Assembly (NCBI GenBank): GCA_947396885.1
Contig: OX377204.1
Span: forward strand, 5,022,001 to 5,086,000
DNA length: 64,000 nt
Origin: Heligmosomoides polygyrus polygyrus
Taxonomy: Eukaryota > Nematoda > Chromadorea > Rhabditida > Heligmosomidae
Direction of reading: 5' to 3'
The notes beneath the pieces were generated by a model, which saw only the letters and a list, made by a program, of their open reading frames with translations, was not told the DNA's origin and made no database searches. The position numbers were made by a program, and so were the translations under genes. Shown here piece by piece: positions 10,100 through 22,400 of this stretch. Numbering within the stretch: the stretch's first letter is position 1; every line of letters begins with the position of its first letter.

Positions 10100-12240
10100 G
10101 CAGCACTAGAACTAGTGGGATGAGTGCAATTATTTTCTGATCAAGGTCCTTTTATGGAAAAGCGGCGAAAATAGCGGCTTTTTTCATCTATTCCACCCAA
10201 AAGCCGAACGAAAGGGAAGGTTTTGTACTCTAAACGCTCAGGAAGGGGAGAAGAGAGATGGTCCTGCAAGCTCTAGCTGAGCCCACTCAAACTTTCCAAA
10301 TTGTTCGTGGCTAGACATAGAAGAACAAACCGCCACGAAAATAGAACACCTGACGAAAATTTCGATATAATGGACTCGAAAAGAGCTTGAAACAACCCTT
10401 GACACGAGCACAACGTGATGTGACGTTTCAAAAACTGTCGCCGAACTCAGCAATACAGCAGCACAATGGCCGCCGTGTGCGCCAAAACAGCTGATCAAAC
10501 AACGGCAAACACTGTGCACCACCCACTTCGCTCACTTAAGGGCCATTAACAACGAGCGTTGGCCTCTTCGATAGAATTTCAATTTGGAATTCGAGCTCGT
10601 TTGATGGCATGCTGAGATCATCGGTTCAGAAGACCGCTCGAAGCACCGATTGGCGTTAAACTGGGCGGATTCCTGCTACAGTTCGAATTTGGTGGGGCGA
10701 TCCTTCATCAAGCGTATATGACTAACCGACAACGTGTTCAGAATGTTGAAAACCGTCAGAATTACCCAGCGGCGTTACATTCTGTCGGGTACAGTTATAG
10801 AGGCACCGTCCAACTTCAACTGCACGAGGCTGGTTGCACAGCTGGCTTAAGGCAGACTTGCACTTAGCGACACTGTCGGTACTTATCGGGTTTTTGCCCA
10901 ACCAGACTGGTGGAAAACATCCCGATGTACCAGGAGGGACATGAAGCATATGCGGCTGTAAACGTCAGAGAACCACGGCACTTGAAGTTGGTTCTTACAT
11001 TCACTCTACTCTGATTGGATGATATGCCGGAATTCTGGTTGGCTAGCGCCTTCCACGTCGCTCGGGCAAAGATCCGATAAGTACTGAACAGCCTGGAATA
11101 ATCCAATATAAAGATGTCTAGGCTACACCAGGTTAGATTTTCTCGGTACACATGAAGCAGAGGGCCCGTGCGCGAAAAAAGAAGGCTCTTGACTGGGTTC
11201 TGTGTTCTCCTCCGCGGACGCCAAGGAGAGCATAGACTGGGAAAAGGAAGGAACTCCAGGATGTGGCCTCATTTAACACAGGTGTGGTAGGTGGATCACA
11301 TCCTAGGGTACTTTGCATGGGCAAGGGCTCTCTGCTTCATAAGTACTATCCTACAGCCAATTCGGTAGAAGTCGTCAATGCGACCTACATGAGGAGGGGA
11401 ACGTAGGAAACCAGTGAGGCCTCTTCGAACGGGCGGATGAGAGAGATGCAGGCAGTTGATGTTCTGATTGGCTGATGTGTGTTCGGTCGGCGCCCTGATT
11501 GGCAGTACTTCACTGCTGCGTTCTCACCATGGAAACCCATGTAGGCCACATTACCGACAAGTACTTTCGGTTCTTAGCCGTCTACGAAAACGTGAGGTTA
11601 CAAACGAACATCAATCCTAGTTTAACTTGGTAGCGAGCTCACCGGTTGAATGTGCCCTCAGTTTTCTTCATCTGATTTCGATCCCACCCCTAGAAGCTAG
11701 CGGGGTGATTGGCATGGCTGACCAGGGCTCGGTGACGCAAACTCCGCTTCGGAGACGGCGACGTCCCCATGCAAACGCTTCTAGGTGCGAGTAACCGACG
11801 ATGATAGGTGTCAAGAAAGGAACGAAAAAGTCACTTTGTAACAGCGAAGAATGGCTGTAACCACTGTCGTCCAAAAACGCGCAGTAAACTGGAGAACGAT
11901 CTCTCCGTCAGCGCCGCAGTTAATCGGACGGCCGGTAACCAAACAGAGCGTGTCGGCTTAACGGAACGATTGCCGTCGACGACTCGGTAGATCTTGCGCG
12001 CTGCCAAAAATCTCTGCAGACAGGGCAGTAAGACAGCGGCAAGAAGCCCAGACCGCGCATGACGAAGCGGGTCCATGAAGTGCTCAGCACAAACAAACAG
12101 AAGAACCAGTCCCAAGCGGAACGGCACACAACCGGTGGAAAACAGAAATTCCTCCATGAATGTAATCTCGGACAATTTTTGCTTTGATTGAGGGCTCATG
12201 GATCTTGTCTGAAGTCGTAACAAGACTTTAAAGGTTATTC
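10100..12240. other. Unassigned tract; open frames without recognisable domains
   Basis: Frames of 60-130 codons on the minus strand (for example 11831-12223) show no motif and overlap frames on the other strand. The word TGATTGG is over-represented (about 11008, 11466, 11497, 11706). 11492-11580 resembles 9533-9605 (GGCCACATTA.CGAC.AGT), so part is an undescribed repeat. Confidence 0.35.
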
Positions 12241-13256
12241 TTTAGCGGGATGCCTCGTTGCTTCATAGCAAATCTCAACTTTGTAGGCCATGAAATCTAA
12301 AGCAATAATAGGTAAGAGGTAAGGCACAATCAAACTTCCATTTGCGCTTGGTGGTTGAAGTACCTTTTTCAGGAAAGGACCTTGTTCAATTTGACATTTA
12401 ACATACGACAACTACAAAAGAAAATAGAAAAAGGAGAATAAAACAAAATTGGACAGTAAGCCATAGAATCAACTAGTAACCAACAGAAATTAAAATTCGG
12501 TCACAACCGAAATGCACTAAATGACTGCTGCCTTGCTACACTTTAAAATGAAATTTAATTTACTATTTTTTCTTAAAAAACCAAAATTTCATAGAATTAT
12601 TACACTCACTCGGGCAGCTGAACTAAAAAAAACTATAAGAAAGCTATACCAAATATCCTTGAGCAAAAAAAAAAAATTACTCTAACCGTCTTATTGAGTC
12701 TGTAGTTTAACCAACCTGGAGGTCATTTCGCATTAAAAGAGTTCGCTCAGGTCTTAGGCTATCTTAGAATTTGTCCAATTCGTTTTGAAAAGTGTCCACT
12801 TCGATGTGAAAATTGTATGATTCCTTCGTGAATGGAAGCAAGAAACTACCGTATATTGTACTCAATGTATGGCCGCATAATCATACTGGGCAAGTGTAAG
12901 GAAAAGTCATTGACTAGGAAGGGAATTGAACCGGCATCATTGAACTTCTCCAAGCTGCACACGATACTCTAACTATTATAAAACGGAACTGGGACGAGAA
13001 AGCCCCTTGACTCGAAGAGGTCAGAAGATTCAGGTTCGTGTTCGCTTGACAACATTTCTTTCCTTACACATGAGCATCATAAGAAAAATGAAAACTTTCA
13101 GAGAAGTTTTAGAGGAAAAATCGGGAGCTATCCTAGTCGGGAGGGGGCAGCGCCTAGGTTGTGACGATAGGTTTGCGCAACGGATCACTCCTTCAGTAAG
13201 GGTCCAATATCCCAATTTTTCTTGGATTAGGAACTGTGCACGCTCGCAGCCGTGTT
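12241..13256. other. AT-rich tract, no gene seen
   Basis: At 12775-12815 there is a fragment of the 20-bp tandem family (TTTTGAAAAGTGTCCACTTC). Nothing else recognised. Confidence 0.4.
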
Positions 13257-13960
13257 TCTTAACGCCATTTTCGCGTCAAAGTTGACACTTTTCAAATCCA
13301 GTTGAACACTTCCAAATCAAATGTGAGACTTTCCAAATCGAAGTTCCCTCTCTTCCAAGCATGTTTGAGGCTTTCGAAATTTTCTGAGGATCTTTCAAAT
13401 CAAAACGAGCATCCTCCAGCATAAGGTAGGCGACAATCTCCGAGAACGTTACAACAATTTTTTGTTAAAGGAAAATTCAGTAAGACTTTTCTTGATTTTT
13501 TGAATTTTTTATCTCATCTACCCCAATACATGAATGAATTCACTGTTTGAAACCTTATAAAAAAATTAACGAGCGTCTTTTACACACAGTTCCTCAATGT
13601 AAGAAGTTTGTGGTCGTCCTGTCTAAGTTTATTCATAATATTTTTACGTCAAATACTTCTCTAAGCAAACGCTACGACGATCGTGGAAAAGTAAGAACAA
13701 TGTTCTGCCCAAAAAAAAATTGGTTGGACTATTTAGATATTTTTTAATTCACCTGCGCAATAACTGAGCACACTCTTTGAATTTCATAATGTTTTTATTT
13801 TTTGAGAAAAGTAGTTGATTAAAGCTTATTCTAAGGTGCAAAAGCACAGCATTTTTTTAGCATATTAAAAGAAGAGGTTGCTCTACACACTCGTCTAGCT
13901 CCATTTGATTTTCATTCGACTGATAGTGTAAATACTGCTTTCAAGAAACAGGGAAGTGAA
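13257..13960 (+). repeat. Element of the GGACACTTTTCAAAT tandem family, copy 1
   Basis: Starts CCATTTTCGCGTCAAAGTTG and carries successive variants of a roughly 20-bp unit (GACACTTTTCAAATC, GAACACTTCCAAATC, GAGACTTTCCAAATC). It then continues into an AT-rich tail containing ACAATTTTTTGTT. Matches 57243-57480 closely in order. Confidence 0.6.
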
Positions 13961-13989
13961 GATACGGGTGCTTCGTCTTTGTTGTACCC

Positions 13990-14600
13990 CTTACAATACC
14001 ATTTTCACGTCGAATTGGACACTTTTCAAATGAAATTGGACAATTTTTAAACCAAACTGGACACTTTTCACGTCAAATTGGACACTCTTCCAGGATAACC
14101 TCAGATTTTTCAAATCGAAGCGAACTCTTCCAAACCAAAATGAGCTTCTTCTACATTCAACTCTAGACTCTCCAAAAATGTTAGAATAATTTTTTATTCA
14201 AACAACATTTTAGCACAATTTTCTTTGAAGGTTTAGTTTACTTCTCAATAAAAGAACACATAGTTTGAAATTTTATAAAAATTCTATTTTTTGAGCAAAA
14301 CATTGATATTAGGGTTGTTTTTTGGAGAGTCCTTAGTTTAACCTGTATGAAGCTCGTCTCGATCTGGAAGACGTTCAATTTGATTTCAAAATTCATAGTC
14401 CAGTTAAGAAGAGTGTCCAATATTTATTTATTTATTTATTTATTTACTTTATTTATTACTTTATTACTACTTTATTTACTTTTATTTACTTTACTTTTTA
14501 CTTTATTTTCAATATGACGTGAAAAGTGTCCAATTTGGTTTAAAAAGTGTCCAATTTGATTTGGAAAGTGTCCAATTGGAACTGAAAATGGTATATATAA
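13990..14600. repeat. Tandem family copy 2 with inverted partner
   Basis: 13990-14140 has AATTGGACACTTTTCAAATG units; 14517-14595 has the reverse complement (AAAAGTGTCCAATTTGATTT). A TTTA microsatellite (14427-14500) sits between. The layout suggests a fold-back element with tandem repeats in its arms. Confidence 0.6.
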
Positions 14601-15792
14601 ATCCACCAAAAATAAAAAATAATAAAATAGCGTTTGCAGTGAATCAAAGAAAAATCGTAAAAATGCTGCGTTTCTGCACTTTAGAAAAAACGTTGAATCA
14701 TTATGTTTTCTTTAAAAAAAAATTCAAACAGTGCCTTCACTTACTAGAGCAGGTGAATCAACAAACTTCGAAGAGAGTTATACTAAATCTTTCTTGAAAA
14801 TTTTTAAAAACTCTTATCGAAGAGTCTCTATATTAGTCTGGAAGACACTTGCTTTATATTGAAAGACGTTCAGTTTGACTTCAAACACGTCACTCTTGCA
14901 TGGAACAGACATACACTCGAGTTTTGTTCGAGTTTTTCGTTGACCTGCGAAAGACCATACGCAGCCGCCTCTCCACCCCTAACGCGCATTGTGCCTCCAA
15001 TTTCGTCTGAAAAATGACGAGTTTGAAGAGAAAGTGGAATAAATTAAGTTTTTGTAGTCAACTAAAGAAAGAAAAGTAGTAAAAAAATAAATAAGTAAAT
15101 AAGGAGCAAGGTCTCGCGCATGGAACAAAAGCACGCTGTGCCTGTAGCATGAGAAGTCGTCATCGCGCCGCTCATTCCAAAGAAGAAATGCGGTAAGCAC
15201 GGCCCTTACGAACACACACAATAACTAACGGCACGTCGGGCGGAGGGAGATTAGTTCACGTAAAGTGCCCCGTAACGTCGCCGCTACCATGACCGACGAG
15301 GAGCGCTGCGGGCGCGAGCGAACGAGCGGCAATAATGTCCTCATCAGTCTGCCCATTCGACGACGTCAATATAATTGTTTGTCAGCGCGCGCGAGTTCCT
15401 GAAGAAGTACGCGCAAGGTCATAGCCGACGACCGGCGTTCGTTCGTCTTGAGAAGAGATGTGGCCACGAGAGACAGCGACGGACGGCAACGACGACGACG
15501 ACGGCGACCGACGTTGTACGGGCCGAATGACAGACGGCTGGCTGGCCGCCGCCGCCACACCCTCGCTCCGGACGTAACACAGTAAATGCGGCGGATATAC
15601 AGTGCCGACAGTCGGCTGATGACAAATATGACACCTCAAGTGGCCTTTGACGGCAGTCGCCTCGACTCGACTGCCGGACGGACCGACACCTATCGCCACA
15701 TGGAGGGGCACTCGGTGTGGAGGCACATATGAGTTGGTAACGGAGACGAGGCACCGTGAGACCAGGGCGGTAGAAACGCGAGTATGACCGAC
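14600..15792. other. Unassigned: AT-rich then CpG-rich, no confirmed exon
   Basis: 14600-14900 continues the tandem-family element. 15240-15792 is CpG-rich, with GACGACGACG runs giving long low-complexity frames on the minus strand (15382-15849). It might be the 3' UTR or further exons of the WD40 gene, but no motif supports this. Confidence 0.3.
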
Positions 15793-15902
15793 CTTTCGTC
15801 GCCCTTCTCGTCGTTCCTGTGCAGCGTCACGGCCTCGTTCAGGTTCCACTGGTCCAGCGACTCTCCGCTTCCGAACTGCGGCGAGCTGGTGTCCGAGTTC
15901 TC
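15793..15902 (-). CDS. WDR62/MAPKBP1-like exon p (C-terminal region)
   Basis: GTTCCAG acceptor, phase 0 as left by exon o. Encodes ENSDTSSPQFGSGESLDQWN and LNEAVTLHRNDEKGDE before a GTCGGT donor. Without that donor the frame runs on 34 codons to a stop at about 15690, so this could also be the last exon. It is GC-rich with acidic, Ser-rich composition like exon o. No recognisable domain. Confidence 0.55.
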
Positions 15903-17811
15903 CTGGAACAAGACGTTATTAGGTTGGTCAGAAGCTTCTAGCGGTCATTGTGCAACCGCTTTTCGCTCGTTTATTACTGAAGCAATTTTACTATATACAT
16001 TAAGCGAGGATGGTCGTTTGTCTGTCTGTTTGTGCGCAGGAGTGCTGGAGGAGTGTGTGGGGGAAAGTGTGGGGATGGGGGTTGTAGCTGTGTGGTGTCA
16101 ACTACGTCGTATTGAGAAGGATCAGAAGACGTGTCGCCAATATCACGCGAAGGGCGTCAGAGTTCCGAACATGTGTCATCGACATCGTGAAAGCGAGCGT
16201 CCGAGTTCAGAAAGGGTGCCACCGACGTCGTTTATCAGGTGCCTGGGTTCAGAAGAGGTGTCACTGGTGTCGGGAAAGGCCTGTACGGATTCAGACGATG
16301 TGTTACCAGTAAAAGTGGTACCAGTAATGGGGGAGTGGTGAAGGATGGGGGTCCAGTAAGGAGGGACCGATAAACTGTTGACCAATAAAGGGGGACCAGT
16401 GAAGAGGGGACCAGCAATGGGGACCAGTGAAGGATAGGGGGACCAGTGAAGAGGGGACCAGCAATGAGGACCGGTGAAGGATAGGGGGACCAGTGAAGGG
16501 GAGACCAGTAAATCGAGGTTCATTGAAGGTGAGAGCAGTAGCAGGCACCGACCGGTGAAGGGGGGGGGGGCGGTCCAGTGAAGGATGGATCCAATAATGG
16601 AGACCGGTGAAGGATAGGGGGACCAGTGAAGAGGAGTGGGGACCAGATAAGGGTGAACCGGCAAAGGGTTGACAAACAATAAAGGGGACCACTGAAGAGG
16701 GACCAGTAAAGGGGGGACAAGTGAGGGTGGGACCGGTGTAGAAGGGGGGGGGGGTCCAGTGAAGGTGGGGGGACCTATAAAGGGTTCACCAATAAAGGGA
16801 ACCAGTGAAGGTGGGACGAGTAATGGGGAGCGGTGAAGGGGGTAGGGGTCCAGTTAATGGGACCAATAAATGGGTACCAGGAAGGACCAGTCAAGGGGGA
16901 CCAGTAAGGGAGCCAGGAAAAGGAACACCACTTAAGGGGGTTCAGCAAAGGGTCCAGTAATGGGACCATTGAAGGGGGACCATAATTAATAAATGGAACG
17001 AGTACTTCAGAGAATGAATCGCGTACGTGCAAAAGAGGGTGAGGCCTCATAGGAGCAGTTTTGAAGATTTTGCCCTACCGTATCCCGCTATACCATTCTA
17101 TACAGCAAAACCGTTTTTTACTGTTATGAATGAGAGAAGGCCTAAAGAGGACAAGAAGACGGTCGGGGTGTTCTATTCTCCAGATTTGGGGCGAAGCTCC
17201 CAACCAGAATTTGGCGGCCGGCAGGCCGTTGACCGTCTGGTATTCAAAATACTTTGAATTTCTACATGACATCTAATACAGAATTCTTCGCTCTATCTAA
17301 CGGAATCATTTCTGCATCACCTATGCTATTAATTGCGTTTCTTCGAAGACTTTTTGAGGTATGTCGAAAGCAGGGATGTGCGCAACCTCCGTTTTCGTGA
17401 GCCAAATTCCGCTTTCCGGCAGTTTCAGCCCTCCAGTTCCGTTCCGTGTTCCGCCTGTTTAGGACCGGAAGGCGAGACGGAAACGGACAAGACAATTAAT
17501 GTAGCCTAGAAAGTGAAGCGCTGGACGAATTCGCAGCTCAACACTTGCCATTTACACACAAAGGAATCTTTTTCTCCACTTTCATGAAATGATTTAAAAT
17601 ATTCGACAACTTTTGGCAACAATGTTAGCATTTTGAGGCATTTTTGGAAGAAATCCCGCCTCTTAGGTAACACATGCGTGACATATTGTAATTGTGCTCG
17701 ACTGGGTACATTTAAATAATTATTGGAATAATTTATTGTATTATTATTATTAATATTTATTTAAATAGTCGAATACTCGATATCCTATCCTACTATATAT
17801 AAAAGAGAAGT

Positions 17812-17886
<75 letters not shown>

Positions 17887-19411
17887 CCGTCACAGCTTGA
17901 GTTGGGGGCACTGCGATACTCAACAATGGCGATCAACAGCGTGCCTGGCGATTCAGCCGTAGACGTGCCGAATACTTCGCCCAACGCGTCTGGCGGTTCA
18001 GATGATCATCGACATAAGCCTTCACAGCAAGGGGGAGGCAAACAATATCGATCGGTATTATCGATTTTTTGTGGATCTCGTTCAAGCGGTCACTTTAGCC
18101 CTGGGGATAATCGACGTAGCTGAAGAAGAATCTGAAGTTCATTTTCAAACTGTCCATCGCCATCAATCGATATTGATTAAATTATCGATTTTTCATGGAT
18201 GTCGTTCAAGCAGTCAGAAACTTCGGCTCTGGGGTAGTCGTGGTCGCTGACGCGAATTTGAAGTTAGCTTTAAAATGTCGATTGCCATCAATCGATATTG
18301 ATCGAATTATCGATTTTTTGCGGGTGTCATTGAAGCGGTGCGAGACTTCAGCACTGGGGGTAGTCGAGGTCGCTGAACACGAGTCTGAAGTTCGTTTTTG
18401 AAGTTTCGATCGCGATCAATCCATATTGAGAAGAGAAGTTATTACTACGGCGAAGCCTTTGAGAGGTGCGGCCGAGAGGCCACACCTCTCAAAGGCCGCA
18501 CCTCTCAAAGGCTAATTTCTGACGGCTAATTTCTAGATATTCGAATATTGGTATTCGTTCGTTCATTCGTTTGATAACATTTCTCAAAAGCACAACTATA
18601 TAACATGTGAATGCGGAGAGAATTAGGCTAATCCACGCTAGAAACTGTGGACGCCATTCATGCCGACGATCCTATTAGCCGCCATACCCAACCTTTTCAA
18701 CACTCTGATGTCGTTACCACTAGATTTGGTGGCAACTCCTTCCCACAGCGAATTGAGAAAAAGTTCCGATAAAGGGCAGGTGTTTCAAAGTTCTTTGGTA
18801 GATGGTGAAAAAAACTCTTCACTAACAAAAGCGAGACCTTAATAGTCCATGCAGCCGGAGTTGATTTACAAGTACGTGAGTTCAAGGGTTACAATTTAGC
18901 ATGAAAGGCAAGGAAATTTAGTTCAAGAACCCCTTGGAAACTATTTTTCAGTCACGGCTTGCCATCTTTGCAATTCAGGTCAGCTGAGGCTCACAGTAAA
19001 TGCACTTAAGAAGCTAACGGCTCGTATAAATGCTTAAGAAATAGAAACTACCTGACATATGAGTAGCATGGAATGCGCCATGCACTTGTCTAAAAGTTTG
19101 CGTTTACGCTCGATTGATTGTGTTTCGCGTGAAGTATCTATCCCCGACACCTTCAAAAATAAGATATGCGTTTTGCCAACTAAATTAAACGTGCCTAAAT
19201 TTTGATTTTTTTACATTTCTGTTCAATCATCACGATTTAATGAGTTTAAATGTGTATCTTTGATAAAATTTTCATTAAATTACTATTACAACAATTATTA
19301 TTATGATTATAATTATTAATACCCTTATTTTTTACTGCAGTTAAAACCCTTTCTGTGTTACCATTATGCTTTGGTTAGTTGCTTTATGCACATTCTCAAT
19401 ATTGTATTGAA

Positions 19412-19442
<31 letters not shown>

Positions 19443-22400
19443 GCACCTTCGCTGTGTTTTAAGAAAAAAATGTCTACATTGTTTGAATACACATGAGATT
19501 CTTGTCATTCGACCCTCAAAATACTTCTTACTTTATCTTTAGATGCAGGAAAGCAAAGAATTTGCTGGAGTGCTATGTACAGGATGTCTCAAAAAATGTA
19601 TGCACTGCTTGAACGATGATAAATTTGTTCACAGTAAAGGTACTGAAGAAGTTAAGGGCTCATACGAAAGTTTAAGAAAGTAGAAAATACCTGACATATG
19701 AGTGGCATGGAATGCGCCATGCACTTGTCTGAAAGTTTGCATCTTATACTCGATTGATTGTGTTCCGCTTGAATGCTTGCCATAATTTCTTCACAAAGTT
19801 GCCGTTTCGATTGATTTGTGCTTCTTTTAAAATTTAAAATTTAAAAACACACTACTGCGAGTGAAAAATGCAGGTACTATTTGAAGGGTTCTAACATTGC
19901 TACTAGTGAAGCTTTTGAAGACGTTTGAGACTCGTATAAAAGCACAGGTAACGAGATTTCTGCGACTGTGAACAGGTAAGATTGCGCCGTGTCCCCGCCT
20001 GAAAGCTTCCATTTCTTACTCGACTGATTTTGCATGGGCTGAATGCCTGTTTCAGTGTTGTTACTACTTGGCCAGATTAACCTGTGCTGTGCTTCTTTTA
20101 ACATCTAGAATCTGCGACACGTGACGCTGATACGTGACATCCGAGTTTATTGATTGCACGATTTAAAAGCGAGCAGGAGCCCCATTTTACAAAACGCACT
20201 CTGTGGTGATGAAGCAGCATCCAAGCTGAATGGAGACGTTAATCCGCATAATTGCAGCTATTGGGGACGGGAAACGTTAAAAGAAGCACAGCACAGGTTA
20301 ATGTGGCCTAGTAGCAACAAGACTGTAACAGGTATTCAGCCCATGCAGAATCAATCGAGTCTGAAATGCAAGGTTTCAGGCGGGAGCTGGCGCAATCTTT
20401 ACTATCTCGTTACGCTGTGCTTTCGTATGCGTCTCAAACATCTTCAAAAGCTTCACTACCAGCAATGTTAGAACTCTTCAAACAGTGCCAGCATTTTTTA
20501 AGGATACCCTACATTTTTCGCAAGCATTGATGTGTTTTCAAATTTTAAGCCCTAAAAGAAGCCCAAATCAATCGAACCAGCCACTTTGTGAAGAAATTAT
20601 AACAAGTATTCAAGCGAATCAATCGAGTGTAAATCTGCAACATTTCAGACGAGTGCATGGCGCATTCCATACCGCTCATATGTCAGAACATTTCTATTTT
20701 CTTGAGCTTTCATATGAGCCCTCAACCTCTTCATTTCCTTTACTTCTCACCTTTCAAACAGTGTATACAATTTTTTAGTCACCCTATATATGGAGAGATT
20801 GCGAAGCTTCTTTACATACATGTTCCTTTTTATTATCTATATTTCACTTTTTCTTTTCTTCTTTACATTCTTTACATAAATACGTCGTTTCGCCTATTGT
20901 ATCGAGGTGTAAATATTGTTTACATGCGTATAAATCTAGAAAAATCAAATTCAGTCCCGACAAAAAAACACTCCAACATTCTCCCCTGCGTAACATCAGG
21001 TCAACTTCATTTACACTAGAAATCAAATAATCGTAGCAATATTCTAGACGAGAGCACGGCACAATCTCTTTACACGAAAAATTCCTTGTATCATAGCATT
21101 CAAAAATGAACGTGTAACGTTGCTGCATAAGGTAATGGAAATTGTATGCTCATTGAAAAAGCGTACATCTGGCCCACATCTACATTTGGCCGTCGTAGGG
21201 ATAATGGTCGTCTTTACCGATAGCCTGGTGGGGTGCGCCATGCATTCTAACCCTACGGGAGATTGTGGAGGTGATTCGAGCTCATTTTTCGCAAAACAAT
21301 GGCGTGGGGTGACTAGCCGATGAGAAAGCCAGTGCATCTTTTAGCCAAGTGTGGTTCAGAAGATCCACAGATTCAGAAGGCATTTAAGGCTTAACCTTCA
21401 AGCGCGGAATCCGTGCCAAGAAACTAGACAGCTGGTGCCTCCTCCTATTAGGCTACCACTTATTCAAATCGACTCCACTATATACCGTCCGTGCAGACCT
21501 GGTGGCGAGAAAGGACTGAATAGTTTCCACCTTGGCCACACTAGTTGAGCAGTAGCGACATTTTTCGACAAAATAAGCGACGTTCTTCAATGAAATTCAA
21601 TTTTTGAAAACATCTCACCCTGCATGTTGTAAAAATTAAAAAGTTTAAAACTCACGATCGGTAGCTCTTCACTGACCGCCTCGCTTCCGCTGCCGAGCAA
21701 ACTGTCCGGTGATTCCGATCTGAAATGAGATGACATTTACTTGAAGATTTAATGTCATCTGCAAAACGAATTTCTCAGTAGCCAGACAGGGAAAGAAGAC
21801 GTCAGGGAATTCAAAGAAGTGAGCAGTGAACGGGTCAAGGCGAACATTCAATGACAGTCATCTGCTGCTGATAAACTAACGACCTGTCAAGTCTGCAACC
21901 ATCTCACTGCTACCGTTGTAAATTCACAAATACAATCTCCAGCGGAAAAATAGCAAACACAACAAAGAGAGGGTAGCTCAAGAATAGACGTTTTGGAAGA
22001 ATAGGGCGTCTTCTAAGGTCATTCATACAGAATCCTCGAAATGTCTACCTAGTATCAACAATAAAGACCTCTTTATGTACGTAAAAAAGCGCCGAGAAAT
22101 AACGGTACCGTTAGTTGTTAGATGGATGTCTAGCTACGATCAAAAATCTTGCGCCAGGCGGGACTCGAACCCGCACATTCTGCTTTCCGGGCAGCGATGC
22201 TACTTCTTACACCACCGGCGCAGTTTGATCGAACGGAACATCAACGACATCTTCCTAGCAAATACTCATCTATCAGCACTCAACCGTTATCGGGATGAGC
22301 CGGCCACTGATATCAGCACGAAGCCGGTTAAGCCGAAAGCATTCAAAGAAATGATTTTTTAAGTACCGTGAGTAATTTTAGTAAGCAATTAGAAATTAAA

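Noticed and set aside
11831..12223. 130-codon minus-strand frame as a coding exon
   Set aside because: No motif, overlapping frames on both strands, no convincing splice edges.
15382..15849. 155-codon minus-strand frame as a gene
   Set aside because: Arginine/serine/valine-rich, driven by GACGAC runs, overlaps other long frames and the real exon p in another frame; no motif.
16176..16720. Pro/Ser-rich proteins in minus-strand frames over the minisatellite (also 51783-52495)
   Set aside because: Translations of a GGGGACCAGTGAAGG array; all frames are open because of the repeat.
22152..22221. Possible functional tRNA gene (also 25326-25395, 39404-39477)
   Set aside because: Acceptor and T arms pair, but the anticodon arm is irregular, position 33 is not T, and the same flanks recur at seven loci, so these are repeat-borne tRNA-like cores.
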